64,000 bases of DNA from Ephydatia muelleri (Eukaryota > Porifera > Demospongiae > Spongillida > Spongillidae): contig JABACO010000003.1 of the NCBI GenBank assembly GCA_013339895.1, forward strand, positions 517,635-581,634, read 5' to 3'. Within the stretch, counting starts at the first letter, position 1; every line of letters starts with the position of its first letter. The position numbers and the translations under genes are program-made. Positions 30,488 to 41,222 of the stretch are shown piece by piece. The notes below the pieces were generated by a model, which saw only the letters and a list, made by a program, of their open reading frames with translations, was not told the DNA's origin and did not search any database.

Positions 30488-31985
30488 TTTGAGGAAAACA
30501 ACTTCACTAACAAAAAGGTTTCACACCAAAATGACGATTGAATCACCGAAGAGTTTTTCCGTTGTTTGTGCATTTATTTTTAGATATCTAATTATACGTC
30601 TTACATAAGCCGTATAGTCGATTGTTTACCAATATATAACATCAACTATTTGATCCATAAAGGACCTCTTCCAGCCAATTCTGAAGCTATTGGTGAAAAT
30701 GACATGGTTTTTTAAAAAGTGTTCCTATCCCGAGTTGTGCATTGCCAAGAAGGAGGAGACCCGTCCATTGTTCCGGGACTGGATACGAGGACGGACAGTA
30801 CCCTTTTGTTCTCTACAACCGCGCGGTTCTACGACGTGAAAAAAAAAAAGAAACTGCTCATTTTTTACTTATAGATCGATTGCTAAAACAAGCTAAACGA
30901 TCCGATCGTCGGGAGTCTTGTTACAGACGGGTCGCGTATTTTAAATGAAATTCATAGTCGAGGTCGTTTCTAACGAAACTTCCGATATGCATTTGGCGTT
31001 CAAAGAGTTAATGCTATTAATGCAATTAAGATAGCAGGTATTGGGTAAGGTATCATACTGAGGATACGTGTGTAGCCAGGTTGAGGATACGTTAATAAGA
31101 AGCAATGTATAGAGAGACATTTCAGACTTTTAGAATATCAAAACATTAAAAAACAAAACATGCTTTACGTCCCTTTTCACAGAAATGACCTCATGCACCT
31201 GTAGCACTGTAACAGTGTAAACACCATGATTTTAATTACAGGCAAGAGATCAAATTTTTTTATTTATAACTAGCGGCAATCAGAACTCCAGCACAAGGGT
31301 AAATTGCGAGCTAATATCAGGCTTCCAATACACAACGCTATTCAGATATTTCTGTTCACAAAGTTCAATAGCGACGACGCAGGTATTATATTCACAGTTA
31401 ATGTGGGTAGGTACGAGTTTATGCATTCTGCAACAAGCACAAAGCTGAACAAATAATTGATTGTATTCATTCTCTGATAATGAATCACCCCAAGTAGTGC
31501 AGGTTGCGCTCTTAATCTCCATGGGTGTAACCCCAACCCCGTTGCTATGGAAATATTTTCGTTGGGGCCAGGGACGTGTAACTTATACTATGATGCCCAT
31601 TATTCCAGCAGAGACGGAAACAAGGCTTATCAACACTAATTAACGCGGGCAGAGCAGGAATGAAGCCCTTTAACAGTGATGCTGCCAGCCACACACCAGA
31701 GGACTATACTTGTACATGTAAATGTTATACAAGTTGTTTTCTTAGTCCTTTTGATTTTTGGGTCAGTTTCTTTTCCTGCTTCTTATAAATTTCCATGCTA
31801 GACTGAACCCACGAATGGTGGGTGATCCACATATCTACCAAGAGTATGGTGCTCTTATCTTGTTCCTTCACAAACTTTTTATAACAATGTTACAAAACAC
31901 AACAAAACAAGAATAGAAAGACAAAAAAGAATGCTAAAAAAATGCTAAAGCCTATTGCATAATTGTAGGAAGTGATGCCCTATCA
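30488..31985. other. No recognised gene; TTAA-linked repeat terminus and a small ORF
   Basis: A single MITE-type end, TTTGGCGTTCAAAGAG|TTAA, lies at 30,992-31,011. It has the same right terminus as the MITE ending at 25,502, but no matching left end was found nearby. A minus-strand frame at 31,280-31,522 (80 codons, MEIKSATCTTWGDSL at the start) has no known motif. A plus frame at 30,742-30,948 is likewise unassigned. Confidence 0.4.
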
Positions 31986-34885
31986 TCAAAGCCTAGTCCA
32001 CTCCTCCACTGCTATCTTGTTCCTAGGTAACGGTAATAATTGACCACGGAAAAAGTACGTCTCTTTACTGTTCACAATAGTTGATGCAGCCTCACCAGTA
32101 ATGCAGGTTGTATGGTATTCTAGGTGATTGCACAATTCTCTCTCCATGGCAAGAAATAAATCAAATGCCATATCACTGACTGTGATAAGCCCACCACGAT
32201 TGATGCTTGCAAGCCAATCAGAAGTATGATTTGGAGTTTCCTCACCATCACTGATCAAATCATCTAGACACAGGTCCAGATCCTTCTTATTGTGCAGTGA
32301 TGATCTTAACAGCTTCTTTTTGACTGCCCGTAGAACATATCCAGCTGTATATCGCTGAGTATTCATATGTAACGTTTCCTAATGTAGAATTGAAACTGTG
32401 CACTGCAAGCTGAGCTTTCACCAGATCTTTAAAGATGAAGTGACCAACACACTGGCAGAAGATGGGGTTGTAAGATGTGCGTAAGAAAAGCTTCCAATCT
32501 TCACCTAAATCAATAGCACTTCAATTTTCATGATAAACCACTGCATTCTGCTGCGACCTGCATCACCGCTTGGGTAGTGGTTCACAGGTAGCCTCAGCAA
32601 TCTCAACATTTCCACCATAGCAATTCCCTCCATTAGGGTGCCAGCGGCAACGAGGAGTCCACGATAATCCTAATGCAGCAGAATTCTTGAAAAATACTTA
32701 AGCTCTTAGGGTACCAAAAAAGTGCTCTAAAGGATCCTGACAAAGTCGTTGACTCAGGAACGAATGAACATCAGGGATGCTGAAAATGTATTGTACCAGT
32801 TCTATGATTGTATGAAAGACCAGGCTAAGGGGTGAAGCAACAAGTATCGATGTCATATGATTGTGTTTTGTATGTACAATAAACATAGCGGGTTGCTGCA
32901 CTAAACATCATGGTTTGTTTCTGTGCCTTAGAGAATCCAGGTCTGTTACTCACAGAACTTTCCCAGTTATCTAGGTACTTCAAAAAGTCATTCTCCAACC
33001 ACTGAGAATGAAAAAAAGAGATACAATGCATGCATATCATGTATTTCTTTACTGCAAAACACACATATAAATCACCTTTAAACGTCAATCGTCACTTGAT
33101 GTATAAGGCATTTGAAAGGTTTCCTTGCTGTTGCACCATGTGTGTAGTTGTGGATGTTGAGTGTGTCAAACATCTTGTCAGCCATGCCAAGAAATGTTGT
33201 TGTCTCCGTAGCAATATCTCCACGCACTAAAACAACTGCTTCCGATACTGACTCACTCAAAACCTTTCATTAGGATAACACAACATAGGATACAGAATCA
33301 TACAACTTTGAATACCTACCTGTGCTGCTAAAGTGACGCACATCTTTGAGAATGATGTTAGTGATATGTGTTTATACCGCAGTTTTGGCAGAAGACGGGT
33401 TCCAGACATTGAAGCTGTATCAGCTTCATATAAGCTTTGTATATGTGACCACAGTATGTCCTTCTCACTGCACTATTAATTTTAACAGTGGCATGTTATG
33501 GACACCAACAATGCACTTATAGAACATACCCATAATCTTCTAGACATGAAGCAGTTTCGCATCGTTTTCACCAGATGATCGGAAATAAAATACAGAAAAC
33601 GACTGTCTGAAGAATAAGGATTGGGGACCTTATAGACTAAGCTTCCTGCAGAACAAGGTTGGTGAAGCTTTATTAGACTCCTGTTAGGAGCCCCTCCATC
33701 CATTGTCACTCCATGAACCTATTAAATACTTATAAAACTTAAGTGAGCATACAGATAATGCCAAACTTGCTTTAAAGCCACATTGTTCCAGGCGACCTAC
33801 AGCTTCCCAAAATGGATCATACAATTGGTAGCCTGATAGTGTGTGACATGGTAACTGCACATCTGAGAAATTGTAACTTATTAAATAGGCCTCGCACGAT
33901 AAAGACCACCATAGTCTTGGCAAGCTGTTGAATGTTTCTTTGGCTGTTCGGATGTAAGGGATAGCTCAAACTGTGTAAGATGCTCATTTAAGTCACCTAA
34001 ATTTGCAAAGCCGATGATTTGGCCACCGTGCTTATCAAATACTAGGTTCTCCTTGATATGAACTTCATCTATAAGAAGCATCACAGACCTTTCTCTTTCA
34101 GGACAAGAGATGACTCTATAGCAGCTTTTGTTAGCATCTCATCTATTTCAGCACTAAATCCAAACGATGACTGCACATAGTGTGTGTAGTCCTCTGTGAT
34201 GGCAGGACAATGCATCGAGATTGTTGAAGAGTCTCATAAGCAGGAGCAGATCTAAAAGGAAATGATATTATCCCAATTAATATTTTATCATTTGTTGCTT
34301 ACTTGTGTCTTAGATACAAACACCACCGTATCATCAAAGGGTGCCATCTCATACCACGACGATGAGTCTTTGAGGCAGCTTCTAACTGTTATTGCCATGC
34401 AAAAGATGTGTCTAATAGTCGGTTTGGATGACAGATGTTCCATGTGTGATATGTATCCTGAGACATTATGATGGCCGTTAGAAAGCTTTCCGACTCTTCA
34501 TCAAGAGTGACCCCATTTTCCTCAGTGGTTGTCAAAACTTTCTCCTTAAGTCGTTCAGCAGACTTCTGGAGAGTCCGATACTTATTTTGCAGTCACTGGA
34601 TCCTATCTGTCAACTCTCTGACAGTAAGAAAACTACATGCAAAAAGCAGATAAACTTATTGTGCACCATTATTTATCTCATACTGATAGCTTACCTTATC
34701 AGAATTGCTTGCGCAACCATTTTTAACTTTCAACTTTTCCTTCCAAATACCTGTGTGCAGAATAGACCAAAATGCAGAACAGCAAGTACAACAAACAGAT
34801 GGGAATTCTGGATCCAACAGGATATGACACTCGTGGTGGCGAAGAGTTGGAACTTTAAGGAAAAGTAGAGAGTCATCATTACATC
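31986..34885 (-). pseudogene. P-element/THAP9-like transposase pseudogene, multi-exon
   Basis: Pieces of one protein lie in order on the minus strand. Exon 34,751-34,885 (clean AG and GT) gives VPTLRHHECHILLDPE and a Cys cluster. A coiled coil follows near 34,470-34,635 (LQNKYRTLQKSAERLKEKVL), then DYTHYVQSSFGFSAEIDEML, LLIDEVHIKENLVFDKHGGQ, MDGGAPNRSLIKLH, FDTLNIHNYTHGATARKPF, WLENDFLKYLDNWESSVSNR (after acceptor CATTCTCAG), LCQDPLEHFFGTLRA, and a C-terminal exon (31,986-32,366) with AGYVLRAVKKKLL and SDWLASINRGGLITVSDM. This is the layout of P-element-type transposases. No N-terminal THAP domain was found. Several stops and shifts mark it as dead. Confidence 0.75.
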
Positions 34886-36497
34886 CTGTAAAAAATGAAT
34901 AAATAAATAAATAAATTTGAACATGGAAATGTATTCACTAAATACATATACCTAAGCTACACCCATGTTGTATTGACTGCTGCCTTTTCCACTTGTCAAT
35001 TAACATTGGATTAGGATAACCAATACAGAAATTAGTACAATCCACTGAATTAATTGTTGTACGTCTGCCACAGTTTTCAATTTTTCGATAGGAAATGCAA
35101 TCATCACTGAGTCACTATGGCTAAACTGCTTTTTGAGGACAGTTACAGACCAAAGGCGTCGCTGTTTATGTGAACACTCATTGCTATAGCTGCATGGGTA
35201 CTTTGAGACGTAACATTGCACAACACAAGGGGAGATGAGGAAGTTAAGACCCAAGGTGGAGGCAATGGTATTTTTGATAGCCTCATGCCCAGCTGAACAG
35301 CTAACGGAACTGGTCCACTTAGAAAGGAAGATACTGGTAAGGATATCAACAATGAAGGTATCATGTAAATCAGTTCTGAAGGAGTTGGTAGGGGCGATGA
35401 CAGTAAAATGCCATGTGGCATGCATATTCACTACTAGCGATGCACGTGGAAATGATATACAAGAAGGGCCCGTTTTTTCTTCCGCTCCTCATTTTTGCGA
35501 GGGTCACTGCTCTAAATTGTCTGCCCATCGCGGATGGTCACCTTTGAAAAGACACACCAAATGGTCATGCTCAATAAAACGGCACGCATGCAATACGCCA
35601 GCCTATCTACATAAGAAACCCACTACTTAAAATTGGCTCTTTTGCTTTAAGAAAGCGGCACTGAAAGGTACACAAAAATAGATCTTCCATACAATACAAT
35701 ACTGCGAGATCACTCATTTTTTACAAAATATGCGATATTGGTCACTCAGGAAAGGCGATGGAGGTACACAAAGATAGAAGATGCCAAAATGACGTACACA
35801 ATCGCGCATCAGATGCAACAATAATAAGCACAGCAATGCGATTTTGATACTACAAAAGTACAGCTGTCGCGCAAAGAGTGGCCACTGTACCTGCTGAATA
35901 AGTCCCCTCTAACCAAGGTGTTACTCACACTAGCCAGTATTGCCCGCGCTACTATATGGCGCACGTGACCTGTTCCAATCCCTCTATATCCCTAGAAAAA
36001 TTTTATTCTATTTTTAATTCTATTTGCAGGTTTCTAGGGATAATAGCTGAGCGTGTTATTCTGCATACTGCGTGATTATTACCCAATGCTGAACAGCTAT
36101 TTCTATAAATTGACTATAATCTCGTTTCAGTTAAGCCACTTACACTTTAAAAGCATAAATTATACTAGCATCCACCTCTATTTTATTCTATTGCGTAGGA
36201 TAAAGCTACAAATATTTACCATTTATGTATCCCCGCAATTGCACTGCCTTAGTTCCGCTACAGCTTCCGCTCTTAACATTTTGTTTGGGATTCTATCTGT
36301 AGTGTGATGCTGTATACAATATCTGTGCACTGGATGTCTCAAAGAAACGTGGTTTTCACGATATTCTAAGTTAATTCTATTTTTTATTCTATTTGAGAGT
36401 TTCTAGGGTTATTATCTCTGACACGTTTGCATCGCTCTATTAATTGTACTCATTAAGTTTTGGCCTTTTTTTCCCGCCAAAACCACACTTGACGAGC
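34886..36497. other. No recognised gene; repeated T-rich motif upstream of the orphan gene
   Basis: Overlapping open frames at 35,000-35,630 on both strands show no known domain. A motif, TATTCTATTT...TTTCTAGGG, occurs near 35,999-36,041 and again near 36,369-36,408, about 370 bp apart. This direct repeat lies shortly before the orphan ORF. Confidence 0.4.
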
Positions 36498-37415
36498 ATG
36501 GACCAACTCTACGACCCCCCCTTGCCATTCGACGCATCGAATCGGGAGCATTTAGATCTTCAGGCAGCGCTTACCACCCTCCATCGCTATCCAGGAAATA
36601 CGCGCCAGATTGACTTCGGTCTAGCTCTACCCAAAGATCTGATGGCGAATACTGTTCTTCCTTCTTCAATTCCCCTTGGCAACGGTATGAGCTGTTTTAA
36701 CCTACACATTAACGCTCTCAGCGGCGTTTGTCGTGTCGTGGAAGCAAACTTACTTGCGAATTGTTCTTTTGAGCCTATACCCACCGAAATATTCGTCTTG
36801 AGGAGCAACTGCAAGGTCAAGCTGGTTCATTGTGTTGTAAGACCAACTATTCCGATGACTGTCGAGGAGTTTGAATATCATTGGAATTATCCAAGACGGC
36901 CGATTTTGGCAAAGGAAGTGGCCGATGCCGAAAAGTGCATCAGCGAGCCAAACCCGCATCCTCGTCGGCAACGTGAATTGGAGCGAGCCGTTGAATCGCT
37001 GCGAGCGTTTGACCAATTGCCTCAACTTCCTGGTACTGAGAATGACCAGCTTCATTGGGGATTGTGTCAAATTGCAGGGGCAGCTGAGCCTGTGGAATTG
37101 AAGCACCGTTTGTTCAATGATCCCAACCTTCAGATGGTTTCACTTGCTCTGCGCAGTTTTGTCCACAGTGCTTCGGCGGATGACAACGATCGTCTGCTTG
37201 CTTATTTGCTTCACTACAGCTTTGGCGCGACAGACGCAGCCATATCGTACTCCAAGCCGAATGCCCTGGCAGCCCCGTCTCGCAATCTCATTTATCGGTC
37301 ATTGGAAAATCTGCTCGTGGACACAGATGAATTTGACAAGTACGAATTTGATGAACTAGACGAGCAGCGTTTGCGGTGGCTTATGGTGATGTTTCAGCCA
37401 ATCGCCGTATGCTGA
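36498..37415 (+). CDS. Orphan single-exon gene, 305 residues
   Basis: The open frame begins at 36,444, but the ATG at 36,498 (context GACGAGCATGG) is preferred: residues before it are vector-like and the first 18 codons span a pyrimidine tract. The product is balanced in composition and globular-looking, with no signal peptide, membrane helix or low-complexity tail. Examples are MDQLYDPPLPFDASN, TVEEFEYHWNYPRRPILAKE and DDNDRLLAYLLHYSFG. It is visibly more GC-rich than its flanks and has no frame break. I do not recognise the family. It could be a lineage-specific host gene or a gene from a mobile element or virus. No TIRs were found around it. Confidence 0.65.
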   Translation: MDQLYDPPLPFDASNREHLDLQAALTTLHRYPGNTRQIDFGLALPKDLMANTVLPSSIPLGNGMSCFNLHINALSGVCRVVEANLLANCSFEPIPTEIFVLRSNCKVKLVHCVVRPTIPMTVEEFEYHWNYPRRPILAKEVADAEKCISEPNPHPRRQRELERAVESLRAFDQLPQLPGTENDQLHWGLCQIAGAAEPVELKHRLFNDPNLQMVSLALRSFVHSASADDNDRLLAYLLHYSFGATDAAISYSKPNALAAPSRNLIYRSLENLLVDTDEFDKYEFDELDEQRLRWLMVMFQPIAVC

Positions 37416-38055
37416 GCTGTTTGGTTGCCGTCTGTTTGGTTTGCCGTCGACCATTGACAACAATATACGTATATTGTTTTGCGCGCTCAAATTGAGCGCC
37501 GTTTAGTGTATTTAACACATGCAAAGTCTCGTTAGGAATGTGGGAAATTATTGTCACTGAGTGGGGTTCTTGCTTCATGTCAGCCTCTGGTGAAGATGCC
37601 ATTCACGTTTAGCGTCAACACCTTCTCAATACACCCTATTTCCAACCATAAGTTAAAAATACATCACTGATGTAAGCATTCTTGGGTTATGATGAGTTGT
37701 CAGTACCCACCTCTCCTTACATGTTGTGCGCTATTGCGTAGTGTTGCCTTATAGCGGGTATAAAGCAGGAACTGGTCGATTAAATCAACGCAAAAAATAA
37801 AATAAAATAGGACGCTCACTTGGTTACTATTTTTTTTTTGTAGTGCAACCATAGATAGTATACTATCTATGGTGCAACTCGTCGAACAACGCATTAACAT
37901 TTGACCCGGAGTACCCACATGGGTGTAGGGGCTGCAGGGAAAGAGATATTGAAATTCCAGTGATCATCACCAGCTAAGGAGGCCTATGCGGTAATTTGAT
38001 TGCCATGCCAACCGTTGTCTAATGAGATGATGTCAACGCGAAAGTTGGCCCACGA
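37416..38055. other. No gene; 24-bp perfect palindrome
   Basis: CCATAGATAGTATACTATCTATGG lies at 37,850-37,873, just after a T10 run. The rest shows no coding signal. Confidence 0.5.
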
Positions 38056-38090
38056 GTGACGTCACATCCTGTTACAAGCAAAACTTATGT

Positions 38091-38526
38091 GGGAGGGTGT
38101 AGATCAGTGGAAAGACTCAGGGGAGGGTGTAGATCAGTGGAAAGACTCAGGGGAGGGTGTAGATTAGCGGAAAGACTCAGGGGAGGGTGTAGATCAGTGG
38201 AAAGACTCAGGGGAGGGTGTAGATCAGTGGAAAGATTCAGGGGAGGGTGTAGATAAGTGGAAAGACTCAGGGGAGGGTGTAGACTCAGGGGAGGGTGTAG
38301 ATCAGTGGAAAGACTCAGGGGAGGGTGTAGACTCAGGGGAGGGTGTAGATCAGTGGAAAGACTCAGGGGAGGGTGTAGACTCAGGGGAGGGTGTAGATCA
38401 GTGGAAAGACTCAGGGGAGGGTGTAGATCAGTGGAAAGACTCAGGGGAGGGTGTAGATCAGTGGAAAGACTCAGGGGAGGGTGTAGATCAGTGGAAAGAC
38501 TCAGGGGAGGGTGTAGATCAGTGGAA
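38091..38526. repeat. 30-bp G-rich minisatellite with 18-bp variants
   Basis: The unit GGGAGGGTGTAGATCAGTGG+AAAGACTCAG repeats about 15 times. Three units lack 12 bp (ATCAGTGGAAAG) and are 18 bp long. All lengths are multiples of 3, so frames stay open on both strands (SVERLRGGCR on plus, STDLHPPLSL on minus). No gene structure was found around it, so coding is doubtful. Confidence 0.95.
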
Positions 38527-38619
38527 GTTGCTAACTTCATTTTCTGTAATGCAGTGTGCTAACGCAACCAGTGATGCCGCGGTCAGCTGTTATCAATCCG
38601 GTCACATGCATGGCTAACC

Positions 38620-38640
38620 CAGTGGCGTATCCAGAGAGGG
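38620..38640 (+). mobile_element. hAT-type terminal sequence
   Basis: CAGTGGCGTATCCAGAGAGG resembles the CAGTGGCGTAGCCAGGGGG terminus common to invertebrate hAT elements. The opposite end was not identified. It lies about 400 bp before a zinc-finger fragment of hAT type. Confidence 0.45.
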
Positions 38641-39038
38641 TGCTCCGGGTGCTTGAGCACCCCCCTCGACCATAGGTGCTAATATTATACTTTTGTATCA
38701 TCAATAATTAGCCGTCGCATGTATTCCATCATATCGCTTTTGAAGCACTTCCAAACATTGAAAGTAGTGCCACCAAGTGCCGCGACCTCATTGGCTGTTT
38801 CAAGCGACTGTCTCATTTGTTATTTAACGCCATCTTAATTTTTATACCGCGTACATGTACATGCAGATTTGAATACAGATGAACAACCATGTTCCAGTGG
38901 CTTGGCAAAGGCAGACAATCATGACCCATGACAATCAGTTTTGCAATCCTCCAGCGGGCAAATGCCCAGCGCATTAGAGATCTCAGATTGCAGTGAGGTA
39001 GCAAGTTTTCATCCATCATTGCATAGAGCAAATACGAT

Positions 39039-39398
39039 TTGCTAGTCAGACATTTCAAGCCAGCAGCAAATTACGAATTTCCAAAGCGTAGTGGTGGGCG
39101 TTCATTTCAACATCATTGGCTGCTCAAGTTTCCTTGGATTGCTTACAGTAAGCAAGAGAATCGTGGTTTTCGCCTCACATGTGTACTTTTTTGTTCTTCT
39201 GGATACCATGGTAGCGATCCTGGAGTGCCAGAGAGTCAACCATTGATTGCATTTCACAAGGCACTGGAATTATTTCAAAAGCATGCAGAGCGTAAAGATG
39301 CTGTAATAAAATCCTTCAGGTCATATGACCACTCAAGATTGTGTCTATGTCACCAATCTGCTCATCTTCATTATCTAGGAAAGCTTTCCCAACGATGA
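39039..39398 (+). pseudogene. TTF-type zinc-finger fragment of a hAT transposase
   Basis: An open frame of 119 codons includes SFQHHWLLKFPWIAYSKQEN and GFRLTCVLFCSSG, then ALELFQKHAERKDAVIKSF. This is the layout of the TTF-type finger (FQ.W...PWL.YS...F.C.C) that opens ZMYM/hAT-like transposases. No DDE or dimerisation region follows, so it is a fragment. Confidence 0.6.
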
Positions 39399-39946
39399 CA
39401 ACAATTCTAGCTTCTGAGAACCAGCCTGTCATTTAATGTATGAATATTGAAACCGCACCTAATCATGATCTACTGCTACTGCAGGAGAACAGCTGCTCTC
39501 ACATCTGCTGCTAAGTGGGCGATAATTGGCCCACTTGAATACTGCAATCTGATTGGACTGCAATCACCCCTGTTGCAGCACAACAAATCTTGGCATACTT
39601 AGTTTATTGGAGGATGCATCATAATATTAGCCTGAATGATAGTTTGAAATAATTTGTATGTGCAGCAGTTAAAGTTAGTGCAGTTGCATTGCTATAATAA
39701 GGCATAGAACAATTTCTACATGCTGTTTCATGCTATTAGTGTACTTAATGGCAGATAGTGATTTCTAGCTGGGGGTATGGTATCATACTGAGAACATTTT
39801 AATGTGCCATGCCGGGGTGTGTGCAAATGATTTTCTATTAATCCAAATGAATTTATGGACATACTATGCCGACGTTAGGCAAAAACGAACTGTCTTATAG
39901 TTGTAAAGATAAAATAATTAATCATAACAACATTCATTAGCAATCG
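39399..39946. other. No gene recognised
   Basis: AT-rich sequence between the zinc-finger fragment and unit A. Nothing supported. Confidence 0.4.
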
Positions 39947-40132
39947 ATGCTAAATATATTAAAACCCACTTCATTGGATGAGTGGGTCGAACAGGATGAT
40001 ACAATAATAGAAGCAACATTCAGTTCTCTACAACTAATTTATCCCTATCAAGACATACAATTCAAACCAGTGCATTTTATGCGTTATATTAAAGTCCGCG
40101 ACAGCATCGATGAAGTAAGCTTTGCTGCATAA
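39947..40132 (+). CDS. Small ORF of the two-gene unit, copy A
   Basis: 61 residues: MLNILKPTSLDEWVEQDDTI, IEATFSSLQLIYPYQD, then IKVRDSIDEVSFAA. Acidic, with no signal peptide or membrane helix. A longer homologue (85 residues) is at 62,822-63,079 and a broken one at 54,149. It faces the kinase-like gene A (41,223-43,067) convergently, the same arrangement as in unit B. It may be a first exon rather than a whole gene. Function unknown. Confidence 0.45.
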   Translation: MLNILKPTSLDEWVEQDDTIIEATFSSLQLIYPYQDIQFKPVHFMRYIKVRDSIDEVSFAA

Positions 40133-41222
40133 TGAATAACACTAAATTCATGCCCATGTTACCTTGATGTGGCAAAACATCAACCAGAATGACTTTTTAA
40201 AGTTAGAACCCAGTAACTTGAAATTAATCCTGTTCCACTGCATATTCATATTTTATATCTTGTGCTACCTTTATGTAATTAATTTACTCTATCCTTAATC
40301 ATGAATAAGTTTGATAATGTAAGGTTTTGAATACGTAGATTATTACTGACCCGCTTAAACAATCACACTGAATAAATACTGTTTGTTGCTGGGAACTACT
40401 ATAATGCATGCAAAAAGACATCAAGTGCCAAATTATATTAATTTGAAATTTTTAGCCACACCTGGTATGTTGCATTTTATGATATATGCATTTCTGTTTC
40501 AGAGCACCTGAGCATACAGCATCCTCTTTGTTAAGATGATCCATGTATGTATGAGGAGATTGAAGTGTTGGAGAACTTATTAGAGGACAAGAACATGAAA
40601 GAGGACGATGGAGGACGAGACAGTGTTACATATTATACTGAGAATATAAATGCATAGAATTTTTAAACCAATGCTTGTGGTAGATGCTTGTTTAGGGTCT
40701 GGGAACGAGATATCCTCAGAACTTCAAAGGAACCTTTGCATGACATTCATGAACAAAATTCCATATGACACAACTAACTAAAAAAATCCTCTTAAAGTTG
40801 GTGGTATATAATTTGAAGGCAATAGCCATCCGTCTAATTATTAGGAAAAATCTAATACTCCAAAGATATTATGTTGTTCTTGTGCTAAATATACCGCCTG
40901 GAATATTTACCTTTCCTTATCATTAAACGCTTGTTTCCTTGTATTTATACAACTATTGGCTTCAACCAAGTTTCTTTTAGTTACATGTATATTATAACGT
41001 CACTATTACAAAGTACTCTGTAGGTAGTCACATACAAGTTTGATTAGTGGCCCATTTCAATGTCACCCACTTTTCTCCAAGTTTCATCCCACCAACACAC
41101 ATTGATGAAAGTGATGCCATTCTTATCAAAATAGGTTTACAGTAAATAATGCAAAGATTGCAGCATGTATAACTGATGCATGTAAACTGTTTATACCAAC
41201 ACACAGTGAATAACCACACAAT
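40133..41222. other. Intergenic part of unit A
   Basis: Matches 56,830-57,640 of unit B in order, for example GAGAACTTATTAGAGGACAA near 40,570 and near 57,010. It holds no clear coding region. It shows that units A and B are direct copies. Confidence 0.7.

Noticed and set aside
38085..38540. CRISPR array in the regularly spaced 30-bp repeats
   Set aside because: Units are directly contiguous with no unique spacers and there are no cas genes; the window is eukaryotic.
38056..38562. A secreted repeat protein encoded by the 30-bp minisatellite
   Set aside because: No start context, splice sites or flanking coding sequence were found; openness follows from unit lengths divisible by three.
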